Assembly: GCF_014698795.1 (NCBI RefSeq)
Contig: NZ_JACJTR010000010.1
Span: 62,001-126,000, forward strand
From: Nostoc sp. FACHB-892
GTDB taxonomy: Bacteria > Cyanobacteriota > Cyanobacteriia > Cyanobacteriales > Nostocaceae
DNA: 64,000 nt
Direction: 5' to 3'
Part shown: one piece after another, positions 37,146 to 46,409 of the stretch
Layout: every line of letters begins with the position of its first letter
Numbering within the stretch: position 1 is the first letter of the stretch
Position numbers and translations under genes: made by a program
Notes under the pieces: generated by a model
Told to the model about the DNA's origin: nothing
Seen by the model: only the letters and a program-made list of their open reading frames with translations
Database searches by the model: none

Positions 37146-37262
37146 CCTCTGTAAAACAAAAAGCTCAACGCTTCAGCAATTGGCTGTGCGTAATACAGCA
37201 CTTGCAGAATATGGCTGCGAAGTTCTACCCTGGAAAACTTAAGCAGTCAATATTTTTGACAA

Positions 37263-38009
37263 ATGAAAAATTGTTTGAAACTTAACTTTGAGAGTGGCCA
37301 AACAGCATTAGCTATTCGAGTTGATCAACAAGTTGAATTACCAGATGCTCTTAAGCGAATAGGACTTGGCGGTTCACGTTCTGTTTTAGTAATAGTGGGG
37401 GGTGCAAGTAACATCAGTGAAGCCGACTTTCTCCGCATTAAACGGTTATTTACAGAAGTTTTAGCCCCCATAGCCGAAAGTTTAGGGGCTTATGTTGTGG
37501 ATGGAGGTACGGATGCGGGAGTCATGCAATTGATGGGTGAGGCTCGCACCCATATAAATGCTAAGTTTGCTTTGATTGGTGTAACACCCGAAAACAAAGT
37601 GGCTTTACCTAATCAACAAAAACCTGCTATTGATTTGACATTACTAGAGCCAAATCATACTCATTTTGTACTGGTTCCTGGCAATAATTGGGGCGACGAG
37701 TCTCCTTGGATATCTCACGTTGCAACTGTGTTAGCCAATAATGCACCTTCGGTAACAGTACTTTTGAATGGTGGTGAGATTACCTTTGAAGATGCCTTTT
37801 CTAGCGTTAATACTGGAAGATTAGTTGTTGTGATTGCTGGTAGTGGTAGAACCGCAGATATACTTGCAGATGCCTTGCGCGGACAGGCTACTGATGAGCG
37901 AGCTAAAAAGTTAGCGAAATCTGGTAGATTACAATACATCGACTTGAACGATATAGAGAAGGGAATTGAGAATTTAGGCAAAATTATTAAAGATTTGATT
38001 TCTAATTAG
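37263..38009 (+). CDS. SLOG-domain protein of the TRPM (LSDAT) type
   Basis: A 248-residue protein matching the prokaryotic LSDAT/SLOG-in-TRPM pattern, a Rossmann-like nucleotide-binding fold. Visible glycine-rich signatures are VGGAS (45-49), YVVDGGTDAGVMQLMG (77-92), FVLVPGNNWGDESPWI (135-150), NGGE (169-172) and RLVVVIAGSGRTADILADAL (186-205), the last very like the TRPM N-terminal loop. The known family is thought to bind ADP-ribose or NAD-related nucleotides. There is no transmembrane segment. The next gene starts 9 nt after its stop and encodes a two-helix membrane protein, so the two form an operon in which this protein likely senses a ligand. The start ATG has a weak Shine-Dalgarno. 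Confidence 0.82.
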   Translation: MKNCLKLNFESGQTALAIRVDQQVELPDALKRIGLGGSRSVLVIVGGASNISEADFLRIKRLFTEVLAPIAESLGAYVVDGGTDAGVMQLMGEARTHINAKFALIGVTPENKVALPNQQKPAIDLTLLEPNHTHFVLVPGNNWGDESPWISHVATVLANNAPSVTVLLNGGEITFEDAFSSVNTGRLVVVIAGSGRTADILADALRGQATDERAKKLAKSGRLQYIDLNDIEKGIENLGKIIKDLISN

Positions 38010-38018
38010 GGGTGAATA

Positions 38019-38633
38019 ATGGGAAAAAAAGATAGTTATCAAAAAAACATAAAGGAAGATTTTGACAAGTTATTTGAAGGTATGAAGTTAGGCGATGTGC
38101 AAAAACATTTTTTGCGATCGCGCTGGTTAGATCAAGTAATCTGGATGGAAGGTAAGGCGAATTTTTCACGCGATCGCCATTATTTGTTGCGGATAACAAC
38201 TATTGTTGGTGGTATAATTCTGCCAGCATTGGTGAGTTTAAATATTAACTCTACTCTACAAGTTAACGATAGAGTTAAGAATGTCATTATTTGGTCAACT
38301 TTTAGCTTGAGCCAAATAGTTGCTATTAGTGCTGCCATTGAAGAGTTTTTTCATTATGGAGAACGTTGGCGACACTACCGCCGTACAGTCGAATCTTTGA
38401 AAAGCCAAGGGTGGCAATTCTCACAATTAACAGGCCCTTATTATAATTATACAAGCCACGAAGAGGCGTTTAATCTTTTTGCAGGTCATGTAGAAGATAT
38501 TATTCAACGAGATGTTGAAATATACTCTACTCAAGTTGTACAAGAAAAGAAAGAACAACAACAGAGTCAGGACAACTCTATCCTGATGCTAAATACAAAG
38601 ATAAATAATTTGCAAGATAAGAAAGAAGAATAA
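38019..38633 (+). CDS. DUF4231/SLATT-like two-TM protein
   Basis: A 204-residue protein with two hydrophobic helices at about 57-75 and 87-105, a long cytosolic N-terminal helix, and after the helices the conserved segment FFHYGERWRHYRRTVESLKSQGW (split about 110-132) of DUF4231-type proteins. These belong to the SLATT group of two-TM proteins predicted to oligomerise into membrane pores next to SLOG or nucleotide-sensor proteins. The C-terminal 35 residues are Lys/Gln/Glu-rich, probably coiled coil. It follows the SLOG gene by 9 nt on the same strand. Pore formation and toxicity are inference. Confidence 0.8.
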   Translation: MGKKDSYQKNIKEDFDKLFEGMKLGDVQKHFLRSRWLDQVIWMEGKANFSRDRHYLLRITTIVGGIILPALVSLNINSTLQVNDRVKNVIIWSTFSLSQIVAISAAIEEFFHYGERWRHYRRTVESLKSQGWQFSQLTGPYYNYTSHEEAFNLFAGHVEDIIQRDVEIYSTQVVQEKKEQQQSQDNSILMLNTKINNLQDKKEE

Positions 38634-38830
38634 AGCCTCTTAAGCAATATCACCAATTTAGATGCGTTTACGCTAATTAATCCATTGATTTTAAAGTTAA
38701 TTTAAACTCAGTGATTTAAGTATGATTTTATTTTATGGTATAAAAAGTACATAAATAAGCATTGTTTTAAATAAATTAAATTTATTGTATAATCCCTCAG
38801 TTATTCAACTAATCTAACTCACGTTAAAAT

Positions 38831-39922
38831 ATGCAATTAAATATCTATTCTGATAGAAATTACCTTCCTGAAGGGATGGAACCAGTTATAATACTTTATC
38901 CTTTTTGGAAAGAATTTATCCCTAGTGAAAAATACCCTTGGTCTAGAGCGTATGGCAAGTATATAGAAATAAGTAATTCCCTTTTTAAAATGACTTCGTT
39001 AGAAGAAGCTGACATAGTTGTTATGCCTACAAACTGGAGATTAATCAGAGGAGATAGTTGGAGAAGTAAAGTTAATAAAGAAGCAGAAAATCTATCTATT
39101 GAATTTGCAAATAAAGTAGCTAATAGCGGCAAAGAAATAGTTGTTTTTTTTGCAGGTGATTGTTGTGCCGAAGAAATTCCTGTCAAGAATGCAACAGTAT
39201 TCAGAATGGCAGTATATCGGTCTAAAAAGAGGCAAAAGGATATTATTATGCCTTCTTTTACTGAAGATTTTGTTGAAGAATATTTAGGGGGTGAAATATC
39301 CCTCAGGCAGAAATCTGATAAACCTGTTGTTGGATTTTGTGGTTTAGCAGTACCGGATTCATGGGAAAAGAAACTGAAAGCGTTTTTATATCACAGTTTG
39401 ATGTTAACCAAATCATTAGAGCTTGGAGTTTCGCCTTACAAGGGACAAATTCTGCGTAGTCAGGCTCTGAAAATACTTGCAGAAAGCCCCTCTTTAGTAA
39501 AGACAAACTTTATCATCAAAGGCGAAACAGTATTTCTAAATACACAAGATATAGAGCAAAGACAGAAAGCTCGTGCTGAATATGTGAAAAATATGGTTGA
39601 GAGCGATTACATTTTGTGCTGTCGTGGTTCTGCAAACTATTCCATTCGATTATATGAAATTCTCAGTTGTGGTCGTATTCCAATTTTTATTGATACAGAA
39701 TGCGTTTTACCTGAAGATTCTATAATTGACTGGAAAAAATATTGTGTCTGGGTAGATGAAAAGGAAATACCATATATTGCAGAGAAAGTGGCTGAATTTC
39801 ATAGCAATCTTTCAAACCAAGAATTTTTAAATTTGCAGCATGAGTGCCGAAAACTCTGGAAGAATAGGCTTTCGGCTGAAGGATTTTATAGTAATTTTCA
39901 TCTTCATTTTCAGGCAAAATAA
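38831..39922 (+). CDS. Exostosin-family glycosyltransferase
   Basis: A 363-residue GT47/exostosin-like protein. Conserved pieces are YPFWKEFIPSEKYPWSRAYG near residues 22-41, ADIVVMPTNWR, and the C-terminal donor-binding region YILCCRGSANYSIRLYEILS, followed by CGRIPIFIDTECVLP (about 258-293). No transmembrane helix or signal is visible, so it likely acts in the cytoplasm on a surface glycan precursor. The donor sugar is unknown. It begins 197 bp after the two-TM gene in an AT-rich spacer, so co-regulation with that pair is not established. Lower GC than the housekeeping genes suggests an accessory gene. Confidence 0.8.
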   Translation: MQLNIYSDRNYLPEGMEPVIILYPFWKEFIPSEKYPWSRAYGKYIEISNSLFKMTSLEEADIVVMPTNWRLIRGDSWRSKVNKEAENLSIEFANKVANSGKEIVVFFAGDCCAEEIPVKNATVFRMAVYRSKKRQKDIIMPSFTEDFVEEYLGGEISLRQKSDKPVVGFCGLAVPDSWEKKLKAFLYHSLMLTKSLELGVSPYKGQILRSQALKILAESPSLVKTNFIIKGETVFLNTQDIEQRQKARAEYVKNMVESDYILCCRGSANYSIRLYEILSCGRIPIFIDTECVLPEDSIIDWKKYCVWVDEKEIPYIAEKVAEFHSNLSNQEFLNLQHECRKLWKNRLSAEGFYSNFHLHFQAK

Positions 39923-40112
39923 TTCATTCAAAAAACTATGTATAATCCTTTGTTTACGTAGTCTAAATTTGTCATTTAAATTGTGAAATAGGTTCACTTA
40001 CAACACGGTTCGGTTAAGTTTCCTCCGCCTGCGGCGACCTGCTTAAAAAGAGGGTAAAAGAGGGTTATTAGCAAGCCTTTTTAAGTCTCGCTAGCGATAT
40101 CGCTAAGTGTAA

Positions 40113-40128
40113 GGGCACGATAGTGCCC
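40113..40128. terminator. Possible terminator hairpin after the M16 peptidase
   Basis: A 6 bp stem GGGCAC / GTGCCC with loop GATA lies 31 bp past the stop of the minus-strand peptidase gene. TAGCGATATCGCTA palindromes lie beside it, so it is part of a repeat-rich block (40020-40140). No clear T run, so termination is uncertain. Confidence 0.4.
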
Positions 40129-40158
40129 CTACATACCTCACAAACGAAAAACCTATAA

Positions 40159-42936
40159 TTAGCTGCCTTTGGGTACAGTATCTCCAGGACCAGCAGTGAC
40201 AATTATTAAATTTTCCGGCTTAATTAAATCTTGAATTGCCTGTTGCATCTGAGCCATAGTTACTGTTTCAATCCTTTGGGGAAAGTCCCGGATTTCTGAG
40301 CGTGAAAGTCCCAAGACAGCATTATCCAAAATGATACTTGATACATTACTAGGATTAGCTAAATCCACAGGGTAGCTATTGGTAATTGAGCGTTTTGCCG
40401 TGTTGAATTCAGCCTCAGTTACTCCTTGTTCGCGCAACTGTTTGAGTAAAGCGAGAGTACTAGCGATCGCTTTTTGGGCATCACCAGGAGCGGTCTGCAT
40501 CTGAATCAAGAACGGGCCGGGATTGATTCCGGCGGCAAAACCACTATAAATACCATAGGTTAGACCTTGGCGATCACGCACTTCTGTACCCAAGCGGCTC
40601 GATAAGGTATCACCACCCAAAATTTGATTCATTACCAATGCTGCATAAAAACGGGGGTCTTTCCGAGAGATACCGTTGTAGCCTATGTAGGTAACAGCTT
40701 CGGATTTACCAGGTATCACTTTGTTCAAGCGTGTCAAAGTTTCTGGTAATGGCACAGATGGTATTTTGAGAACAGGTGGCTTATCTGTAGCTGACCATTT
40801 GCCAAACGCCTGATTTAGCAAAGCTTTTACTTTAACTGGCTCAAAGTCTCCAACTATTGCGATCGTTGTGCTATCTGGTCGGTAGTGTGTTTGGTAGAAC
40901 CCAAGCAAATCATCACGAGTAATGCTCTTTAAACTCTCGGCTGTGGGAAAGCTATGGAACGGATGATTTTCTGGGTAAATTGCCTGCTGAAATACTTGCC
41001 TTCCTAAACCTCTGGGGTCATCTAGCTGGACTTTGAGGCTTATTAACGCCCGTTGGCGGCTCAGTTCTAACTGTTCAGCTGGGAAAGTAGCATTTTCTAA
41101 CACATCTGCCAGAGTTTGAATCAATATCGGCAGGTTTGCTGAAAGTCCCTCACCGCTAACGCTAACTCCTTCGCGGCTGGCACTGAAGCTCAAATCTGCT
41201 CCCCGGTCTTCTAAAGTTTTTGCTAGGGTAAGAGCATTTTTAGTCTGCGTCCCATTCATTAAGTTGGTCGCAGTTAGATTCGCTAATCCAGCTTTTTGAT
41301 TGCCGTCAAATTCAGTACCAGCGTCAATTTGTCCGCTTAGGTTAATGGTGGGAAGGCTGCGATCGCGCAAGAGCAAAACCCGCAAACCGTTATTTAAGGT
41401 AAACTCTTCTGGTAGTGATTGTTTGCCCGAATCTGTAGCTGATGTGGCAGGTGGAAGATATTTAGCCAGTTCTGCTGGATCTACAGGTTTACCGGGGCTG
41501 AAATTTTCCACCGTGCGCCCAGAACCAGCGCTAGAAGTCCCTGGTTTACCATCTGGTTGAGTTGGCTCAAAGAAGCCGATAGTTTGTTTAGCCGGATTGA
41601 GGTAAGTTTTTGCTGCTTGCTGCACCTGATCTGGGGTAACTTTAGCGATCGCAGCCAGATACTGTTCAATAAAATGATAATCGCCGGCCACAATTTGGTT
41701 ATATCCCAGTTGGGTTGCCTGACTAGTGATGTCTTGGTTACCCAAAACAAAGGAGGCTTGCAGTTGTGTCTTCGCCCGGTTCAATTCTTCAGTAGTAACT
41801 GGCTGTTCTTGCAATTTTGCTAAAGATTCTTTGAGTACTTGGGCAATTTTCCCCAACTCTTGACCCTGAGCCGCCGTAGCATTAATTTCATACCAACCTG
41901 GTTCGATGAGTTCGGCAGCACCACCACTAACTGAACTAGCGAGTCCAGATTCTACCAAAGCCTGGTAAAGTCTAGAGCTACGCCCACCTGTGAGGATGGC
42001 ATCCATCACATCAATTGCCGGGACATCTGGATGCTTGATATCTGGTAGAGGATACACAGCTTGCAGTAGTGCCGCGCTCCCAGGTTGCTTCAAAATAATC
42101 GGTTCTTTTTTAGTAGCAGGAGCAACTGGAGAAGACGCGGCGACATTTTCCCTCACCGTGTCCTGTTTTGATCGTTTTGCCAGCTTTCCATAAGTTTCTT
42201 TAACAATTTTGAGTACAGGTTCTGTGGCAAAATCGCCTGTAATCACCAAGGTGGCATTTTCTGGGCTGTAGTAGGTTTGGTAATAATTCCGCACCTGCTC
42301 CACCGTGAATTTCTCTACATCAGCTTTTGTGCCTCCCACAGGTAAGCCGTATGCTCTGTTAGGAAAAGCATCTCGCATCACTGCTCGACTCAGACGATAG
42401 CCTGGTGAATTTTCGTACCCCTGTAACTCGGAGATTACCACCCGCTTTTCACTTGTGAGTTGTTCCGGCCCAATTAAAGAGTTTTCCATGCGATCAGCTT
42501 CCAGTGTCAGCAGTGCTTCAAGTTTGTCTCGTTGTACTGTGCCAAAGTAAGCTGTTTCGTCATAACTAGTAAAAGCATTGAACTGGCTACCCAAGGCACT
42601 AAATAACCTTCCAAACTGTACTGGACGGGCAGTTGTACCCTTGAACATCAAATGTTCTAGCTGGTGAGAAATACCATTTTCTCCCTTAACCTCGTTACGT
42701 GAACCAACTTTATACCAAACTTGTACACTCACTACTGGAGCAGTATGGACTTCCTTTGTTAGCACCGTTAAGCCGTTATCCAACACCATTTTTTGCACCC
42801 CTTGGGTGAATGAGACAGCAGATACAGGCGCGACTGCTGTTGGTGTTGCAGCAATAGTGAAATTGCCCGAAAACGATACGATACTTAGGATAAGACTGAG
42901 TAAAAACCCGATAATCATATATGAGCGTAACTTCAT
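40159..42936 (-). CDS. M16 family zinc peptidase, two-halves fusion
   Basis: A 925-residue M16 (pitrilysin/processing-peptidase-like) protein from the ATG at 42936. Residues 1-30 form a signal sequence or anchor. The N-terminal half has the inverted zinc motif HQLEH at 91-95 with the third ligand Glu in LTLEADRM (about 146). The second half (from about residue 510) repeats the fold but lacks a zinc motif: the matching place reads AGLANLTATNLMNG. So one active and one structural half are fused, as in some long M16 proteins that degrade peptides in the periplasm or lumen. The substrate is unknown. It is a single gene. Confidence 0.9.
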   Translation of the reverse strand: MKLRSYMIIGFLLSLILSIVSFSGNFTIAATPTAVAPVSAVSFTQGVQKMVLDNGLTVLTKEVHTAPVVSVQVWYKVGSRNEVKGENGISHQLEHLMFKGTTARPVQFGRLFSALGSQFNAFTSYDETAYFGTVQRDKLEALLTLEADRMENSLIGPEQLTSEKRVVISELQGYENSPGYRLSRAVMRDAFPNRAYGLPVGGTKADVEKFTVEQVRNYYQTYYSPENATLVITGDFATEPVLKIVKETYGKLAKRSKQDTVRENVAASSPVAPATKKEPIILKQPGSAALLQAVYPLPDIKHPDVPAIDVMDAILTGGRSSRLYQALVESGLASSVSGGAAELIEPGWYEINATAAQGQELGKIAQVLKESLAKLQEQPVTTEELNRAKTQLQASFVLGNQDITSQATQLGYNQIVAGDYHFIEQYLAAIAKVTPDQVQQAAKTYLNPAKQTIGFFEPTQPDGKPGTSSAGSGRTVENFSPGKPVDPAELAKYLPPATSATDSGKQSLPEEFTLNNGLRVLLLRDRSLPTINLSGQIDAGTEFDGNQKAGLANLTATNLMNGTQTKNALTLAKTLEDRGADLSFSASREGVSVSGEGLSANLPILIQTLADVLENATFPAEQLELSRQRALISLKVQLDDPRGLGRQVFQQAIYPENHPFHSFPTAESLKSITRDDLLGFYQTHYRPDSTTIAIVGDFEPVKVKALLNQAFGKWSATDKPPVLKIPSVPLPETLTRLNKVIPGKSEAVTYIGYNGISRKDPRFYAALVMNQILGGDTLSSRLGTEVRDRQGLTYGIYSGFAAGINPGPFLIQMQTAPGDAQKAIASTLALLKQLREQGVTEAEFNTAKRSITNSYPVDLANPSNVSSIILDNAVLGLSRSEIRDFPQRIETVTMAQMQQAIQDLIKPENLIIVTAGPGDTVPKGS

Positions 42937-43010
42937 AAATAAGCGATCGCTTTTTATAAACTGGTAATTATTTAACAAACTTTGCGTAATTCCCCTCCCT
43001 CTGCGTTAGC

Positions 43011-43320
43011 AGCTACGGTGTACATACAAGTCTAGATAATTGCACCTGAGAGCAGGTTTCATTGCCCTAAGCTCTAAATTTTGGGAATAAACTGAGTTTC
43101 AATTCCACCTAAATTTGGGTATTTATGGGGGCCAGAAGCGATGAAACCTATATGGGCAATACTTGTCTGTACACCGCAGCTTAAGAAGAGGATTGGGGGG
43201 ATCAAAAACCTATAGGGGAACCTTAGAAGACTTGTGTGTAAACCATAGCTTACTAAGGACAGGGTGAGGTTTTCTTTAGTTTTGGGTAATTCGATGACTT
43301 GTGTGTAAAGGGTAACTCCG
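43011..43320. repeat. Cluster of four ACTTGTGTGTACACC-type repeats
   Basis: Four copies of a roughly 20 bp unit lie between the M16 and ccsB genes: one inverted at 43011-43032 and three direct at about 43161-43182, 43230-43252 and 43297-43312. Copies 2-4 are followed by G-rich words (GGATTGGGGGG, GGACAGGGTGAGG, GGGGTTGGGGG). The 413 bp spacer has no gene. The end copies face each other like termini of a small element. Confidence 0.6.
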
Positions 43321-43349
43321 CCAGCAGAGAGGGGTTGGGGGTAAAGTTT

Positions 43350-44453
43350 TTAAAAGAACCAACCGTAAGAATGCAAACCTTTACCCAAAAGATTCACACC
43401 GAGATAGCAAATCCAAACAACAACAAAGCCAGTGGCGGCTAAAATGGCGGGACGCCGACCTTGCCAACCACGAGTGATTCGGGCGTGTAGATAAGCGGCG
43501 AACACCAACCAGGTGATTAATGCCCAAGTTTCTTTGGGGTCCCAACTCCAGTAGGAACCCCAAGCTTCGTTAGCCCAAACGCCACCAGCAATAATGCCAA
43601 TTGTCAATAAGGGAAATCCGAGTCCGATGATGCGATAGCTGATGTTGTCGAGGGTTTCGGCAAGGCTAAGGCGCTGAGGTGAAAGAGGTTCAGAATTTTG
43701 GATTTCGGATAGCGAAGCGTTAGCGAGTCCTCGAGCGTCTTGTGGATTTTGGATTGGGGCTGTTGTGACTAAACCCAAAACAGCAGTGCTACCGTTCCCG
43801 TTGCCGTTGCTACTAGTTTCAAAACGGGTAAAACCGTTATTTTCGGCAGAAGGGGCTGGTGGTTGAGAAATTAGTTCATTTGCTTTGTGCAAGCGGTAGC
43901 CATTGCTGCGATAGCCACCAGTACCTACAGAACTACCTTGTAGTTGGATGTTTTGACCGCGAGTGACAATCAGAAAAGCGATCGCTAACAATGCACCCAC
44001 CATTAAAGCAGAATAACTCAACATCATGACGCTGACATGCATCATCAACCAATTTGACTTTAAGGCAGGTACTAGAGGTTCTGACGCTTGCATCTGGGAT
44101 GGTAATGTCATGGTAGCGAAAGCAGCGATCAACATTGCCACTGGAGCTGTAACAACTCCTACTAAGCGGCTACGGCTACTACTTTCAGCAATTAGATGAA
44201 CGGTGGTAATTCCCCAAGTTAAGAAAAACAGGGATTCATAGAGATTACTTAAGGGAAAGTAACCAGCTTCTATCCATCTTGCTCCTAGTAGAGTCGCCAT
44301 GCACAAATTTGCGATCGCCATCCCAGCTGTCCCCAAAGCGGCTAGATAAGGCAGATTCGGAAAAGCCGCTCCTCCCCAATACACAAGCATTGTTAGGAAT
44401 AGTATGGCAAAGGACGCATTGTCCAGCCAGTTCTGGAGTACAACCAGATTCAT
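43350..44453 (-). CDS. ccsB: System II cytochrome c biogenesis protein CcsB (ResC/CcsA type)
   Basis: A 367-residue multi-spanning thylakoid/plasma membrane protein of the system II heme-ligation pathway, homologous to chloroplast CcsA. The tryptophan-rich heme-handling motif [18 protein letters not shown] is at about residues 294-311. Roughly eight hydrophobic segments are visible, the first three before residue 110. The loop at about residues 170-260 is low complexity, and part of it is encoded by a dispersed GATTTTGGATT/AGCGAAGCGTTAGCG repeat at about 43691-43757, read in frame. The naming of CcsA and CcsB differs between plastid and bacterial usage. It matures c-type cytochromes such as cytochrome f and c6. 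Confidence 0.88.
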   Translation of the reverse strand: MNLVVLQNWLDNASFAILFLTMLVYWGGAAFPNLPYLAALGTAGMAIANLCMATLLGARWIEAGYFPLSNLYESLFFLTWGITTVHLIAESSSRSRLVGVVTAPVAMLIAAFATMTLPSQMQASEPLVPALKSNWLMMHVSVMMLSYSALMVGALLAIAFLIVTRGQNIQLQGSSVGTGGYRSNGYRLHKANELISQPPAPSAENNGFTRFETSSNGNGNGSTAVLGLVTTAPIQNPQDARGLANASLSEIQNSEPLSPQRLSLAETLDNISYRIIGLGFPLLTIGIIAGGVWANEAWGSYWSWDPKETWALITWLVFAAYLHARITRGWQGRRPAILAATGFVVVWICYLGVNLLGKGLHSYGWFF

Positions 44454-44556
44454 AAAGTCTTCTCTCCGTGGATGATTTAAAATATGGATTCTGACTGTTC
44501 TGATCCTATATGCTTACAAAGTTATGGGATAGGGGAATTGGGAATTGGGCATTGGG

Positions 44557-44596
44557 GACAAGGGGAAAGACTTGTTTCAAGTTCTCACCTCTTGTC
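44557..44596 (-). repeat. 40 bp REP-like hairpin, copy 3 (inverted)
   Basis: The reverse complement of the 21942-21981 hairpin: GACAAG at the left end, CTTGTC at the right, ACTTG and CAAGT around TTT in the centre. It lies in the divergent or convergent repeat-filled gap between ccsB and the DUF3352 gene. Flanking CCATCTCC/GCTCCCC words match those of the other copies. Confidence 0.85.
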
Positions 44597-44660
44597 CCCT
44601 CATCTCCCTCATCTCCCGCTGCTCCCCCTGCCTCCTCTCCTCCCTCTGCTCCCCATTCCC

Positions 44661-46409
44661 CTATCTAACAGAGTTGCTTTTATTGCTTTCTGGACTAGGC
44701 AAGGCAGTCGAGTTTCTAACTTTTTTAAGTGCTATAAAAATGTCATAACGGTTACTGCGATTGTCGCTGACAGCAGATGTCATCCCAATTGAGCGCGTTG
44801 CAGCTAACAAAGTTTGTTGATTAGGAATTAGAGTTGGTAAAGGGAAATTTTTCACAGTTCGTTCCACATCCAGGAAAAATTGACCATTTGTCGGATTTGG
44901 TTCTGTAGGAACTGTTTGTTGGAAGGAAAGAGTGCTAGCTAATAGGTTGTTGGGTTTGGGAACAATTTTATCAGTGATGGGAGCGCCCACTACTAAAAAG
45001 GCAACATCTCCATCTAACCAGCCGTGGGTGGCAGTTAACGTACCATAGGGTGAAACCCAGTTAACAACAGGTTGCCCTGCGACTTTCGCCGGTTGGACTT
45101 GGAACTGGAATTGATTTCTCATCACTTCATCAAGCTGTTTTATGGATGCTTCAGCTGATTGGCGATTGCTTGCCTGTACCATGAACAGCAAACCCACACG
45201 AAAATCATCTGGTGAACCTTGTTTTACAGTAGTAGGAATAAGTGATAAAGAAAACTCGCCTTTCATCCAACTGAGCAAGTCCTTATCTAAATCAAGGTTG
45301 GTAAGCGATTTTATGCCACCTCTGATCTGTTCTGGTGCGATCGGCGAGAGGGGATTTCTCTGAGATGTTAAAATGTAATCTCCCCATAATCTCTGTAAGT
45401 TACCACCAGATAACATCATTAAGGTTTCTGCTGGTACTCGGCTTTGCATTTTCCCAGCTTTGTTTTCTACCGCCAGCATACGTTGACTATTAGGGTTTAA
45501 CCAAGAAACGCCCTTAAAGCGAATTCCTTCTGGCTCTAAAGTCATTGTCCCCGCTAAACCTTGATTATTTTGCAGTTGAGCCAGAACTTGAGCAGGTAAA
45601 GGGCGATTTGGAGAAGCCGCAGCTATTTTGGCTGCTGTAGGTACATTTACGTAAAACTGGCCAAAGCGTTGGTAGTTAGCAATTTTTGGAAAATTCTCAG
45701 CAAAGCCGCCTGTTGTGGCTAGGGATGTTTGATTTTTGTAAGCGTCAATTGCTCTTTCTGTGGCTTTAGGACTATCAGTTATAACTAAAAAACGCCTATC
45801 TAGTAAGGCTGCTGATAAGTTCTCGCCTGCTTGTCCTTCAATTTCTTTAATGGTGATCCCTTGATAAGTACGATCAATCCATTTGCCTTGTTTAAGGGTT
45901 TTGGGTTGTGCCAAAATATTTTTGGCAATTTCTGCGTTTTTGACTGGCAATACCATTACCATCGACTGCTGATCACTTGCTGCATCTTGATTAGTGGTAA
46001 CTGGTTTGGGTACAGCTTTATTCGCTGTTGCTGGGGCAAGAATTGCGATCGTAACGTCATTGCCTACCCAAGGAGCGATGTCTTTCTGGAAGTCATAACC
46101 ATTATTAGTTAGAAAGCGATCGCGCAATTCTATTAAATTTTTGTCCAGTTCTGCTTGGGTTTCTTTTGTGCCAAACTCCCGCAATTTCTGCCACTGCTGG
46201 GGATCTGTTGTCAGAGAAACCGCAAATAGGGCATCACCAGGAATAATATTTGCACCTACTAGCAAATCGCTAGAAGATATTTGTCTCTGGCTTAACAACC
46301 AGTATGCTACACTCCCGGCACCAATCAATAGCCCAGCAGCCGAGAGCGTCAGCACCAGAGAGGGTTTTTTAGTTTTCTTCATTGGAACAGACACAAGAGG
46401 CGGTGCCAT
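44661..46409 (-). CDS. DUF3352 domain protein
   Basis: A 582-residue protein with an N-terminal signal-anchor helix at about residues 18-40 and a large exported region of the DUF3352 family, common in cyanobacteria. Recognisable pieces are IIPGDALFAVSLTTDPQQWQ near 55-74, FLTNNGYDFQKDIAPWVG, and repeated short hydrophobic strands to the end. Function is unknown; the family is predicted to be extracytoplasmic. An alternative start at the internal ATG of residue 10 (MKKTKK) would give a cleaner N-terminus. A composite repeat at its 3' side probably ends the transcript. Confidence 0.8.
   Translation of the reverse strand: MAPPLVSVPMKKTKKPSLVLTLSAAGLLIGAGSVAYWLLSQRQISSSDLLVGANIIPGDALFAVSLTTDPQQWQKLREFGTKETQAELDKNLIELRDRFLTNNGYDFQKDIAPWVGNDVTIAILAPATANKAVPKPVTTNQDAASDQQSMVMVLPVKNAEIAKNILAQPKTLKQGKWIDRTYQGITIKEIEGQAGENLSAALLDRRFLVITDSPKATERAIDAYKNQTSLATTGGFAENFPKIANYQRFGQFYVNVPTAAKIAAASPNRPLPAQVLAQLQNNQGLAGTMTLEPEGIRFKGVSWLNPNSQRMLAVENKAGKMQSRVPAETLMMLSGGNLQRLWGDYILTSQRNPLSPIAPEQIRGGIKSLTNLDLDKDLLSWMKGEFSLSLIPTTVKQGSPDDFRVGLLFMVQASNRQSAEASIKQLDEVMRNQFQFQVQPAKVAGQPVVNWVSPYGTLTATHGWLDGDVAFLVVGAPITDKIVPKPNNLLASTLSFQQTVPTEPNPTNGQFFLDVERTVKNFPLPTLIPNQQTLLAATRSIGMTSAVSDNRSNRYDIFIALKKVRNSTALPSPESNKSNSVR

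Larger units (their letters stand above)
36880..37262. other. Divergent spacer before the SLOG gene, with palindrome and repeat
   Basis: About 380 bp hold a near-perfect 26 bp palindrome at 36998-37023 (TACGGAG..CTCCGTA with one wobble pair) and a dispersed repeat at 37116-37145. An 81-codon frame at 37040-37285 crosses the repeat and overlaps the SLOG gene; it is not accepted. The promoter of the SLOG-2TM pair is probably here. Confidence 0.45.

Noticed and set aside
37040..37285. 81-codon frame upstream of the SLOG gene
   Set aside because: It reads through a dispersed repeat and overlaps the SLOG start in another frame.
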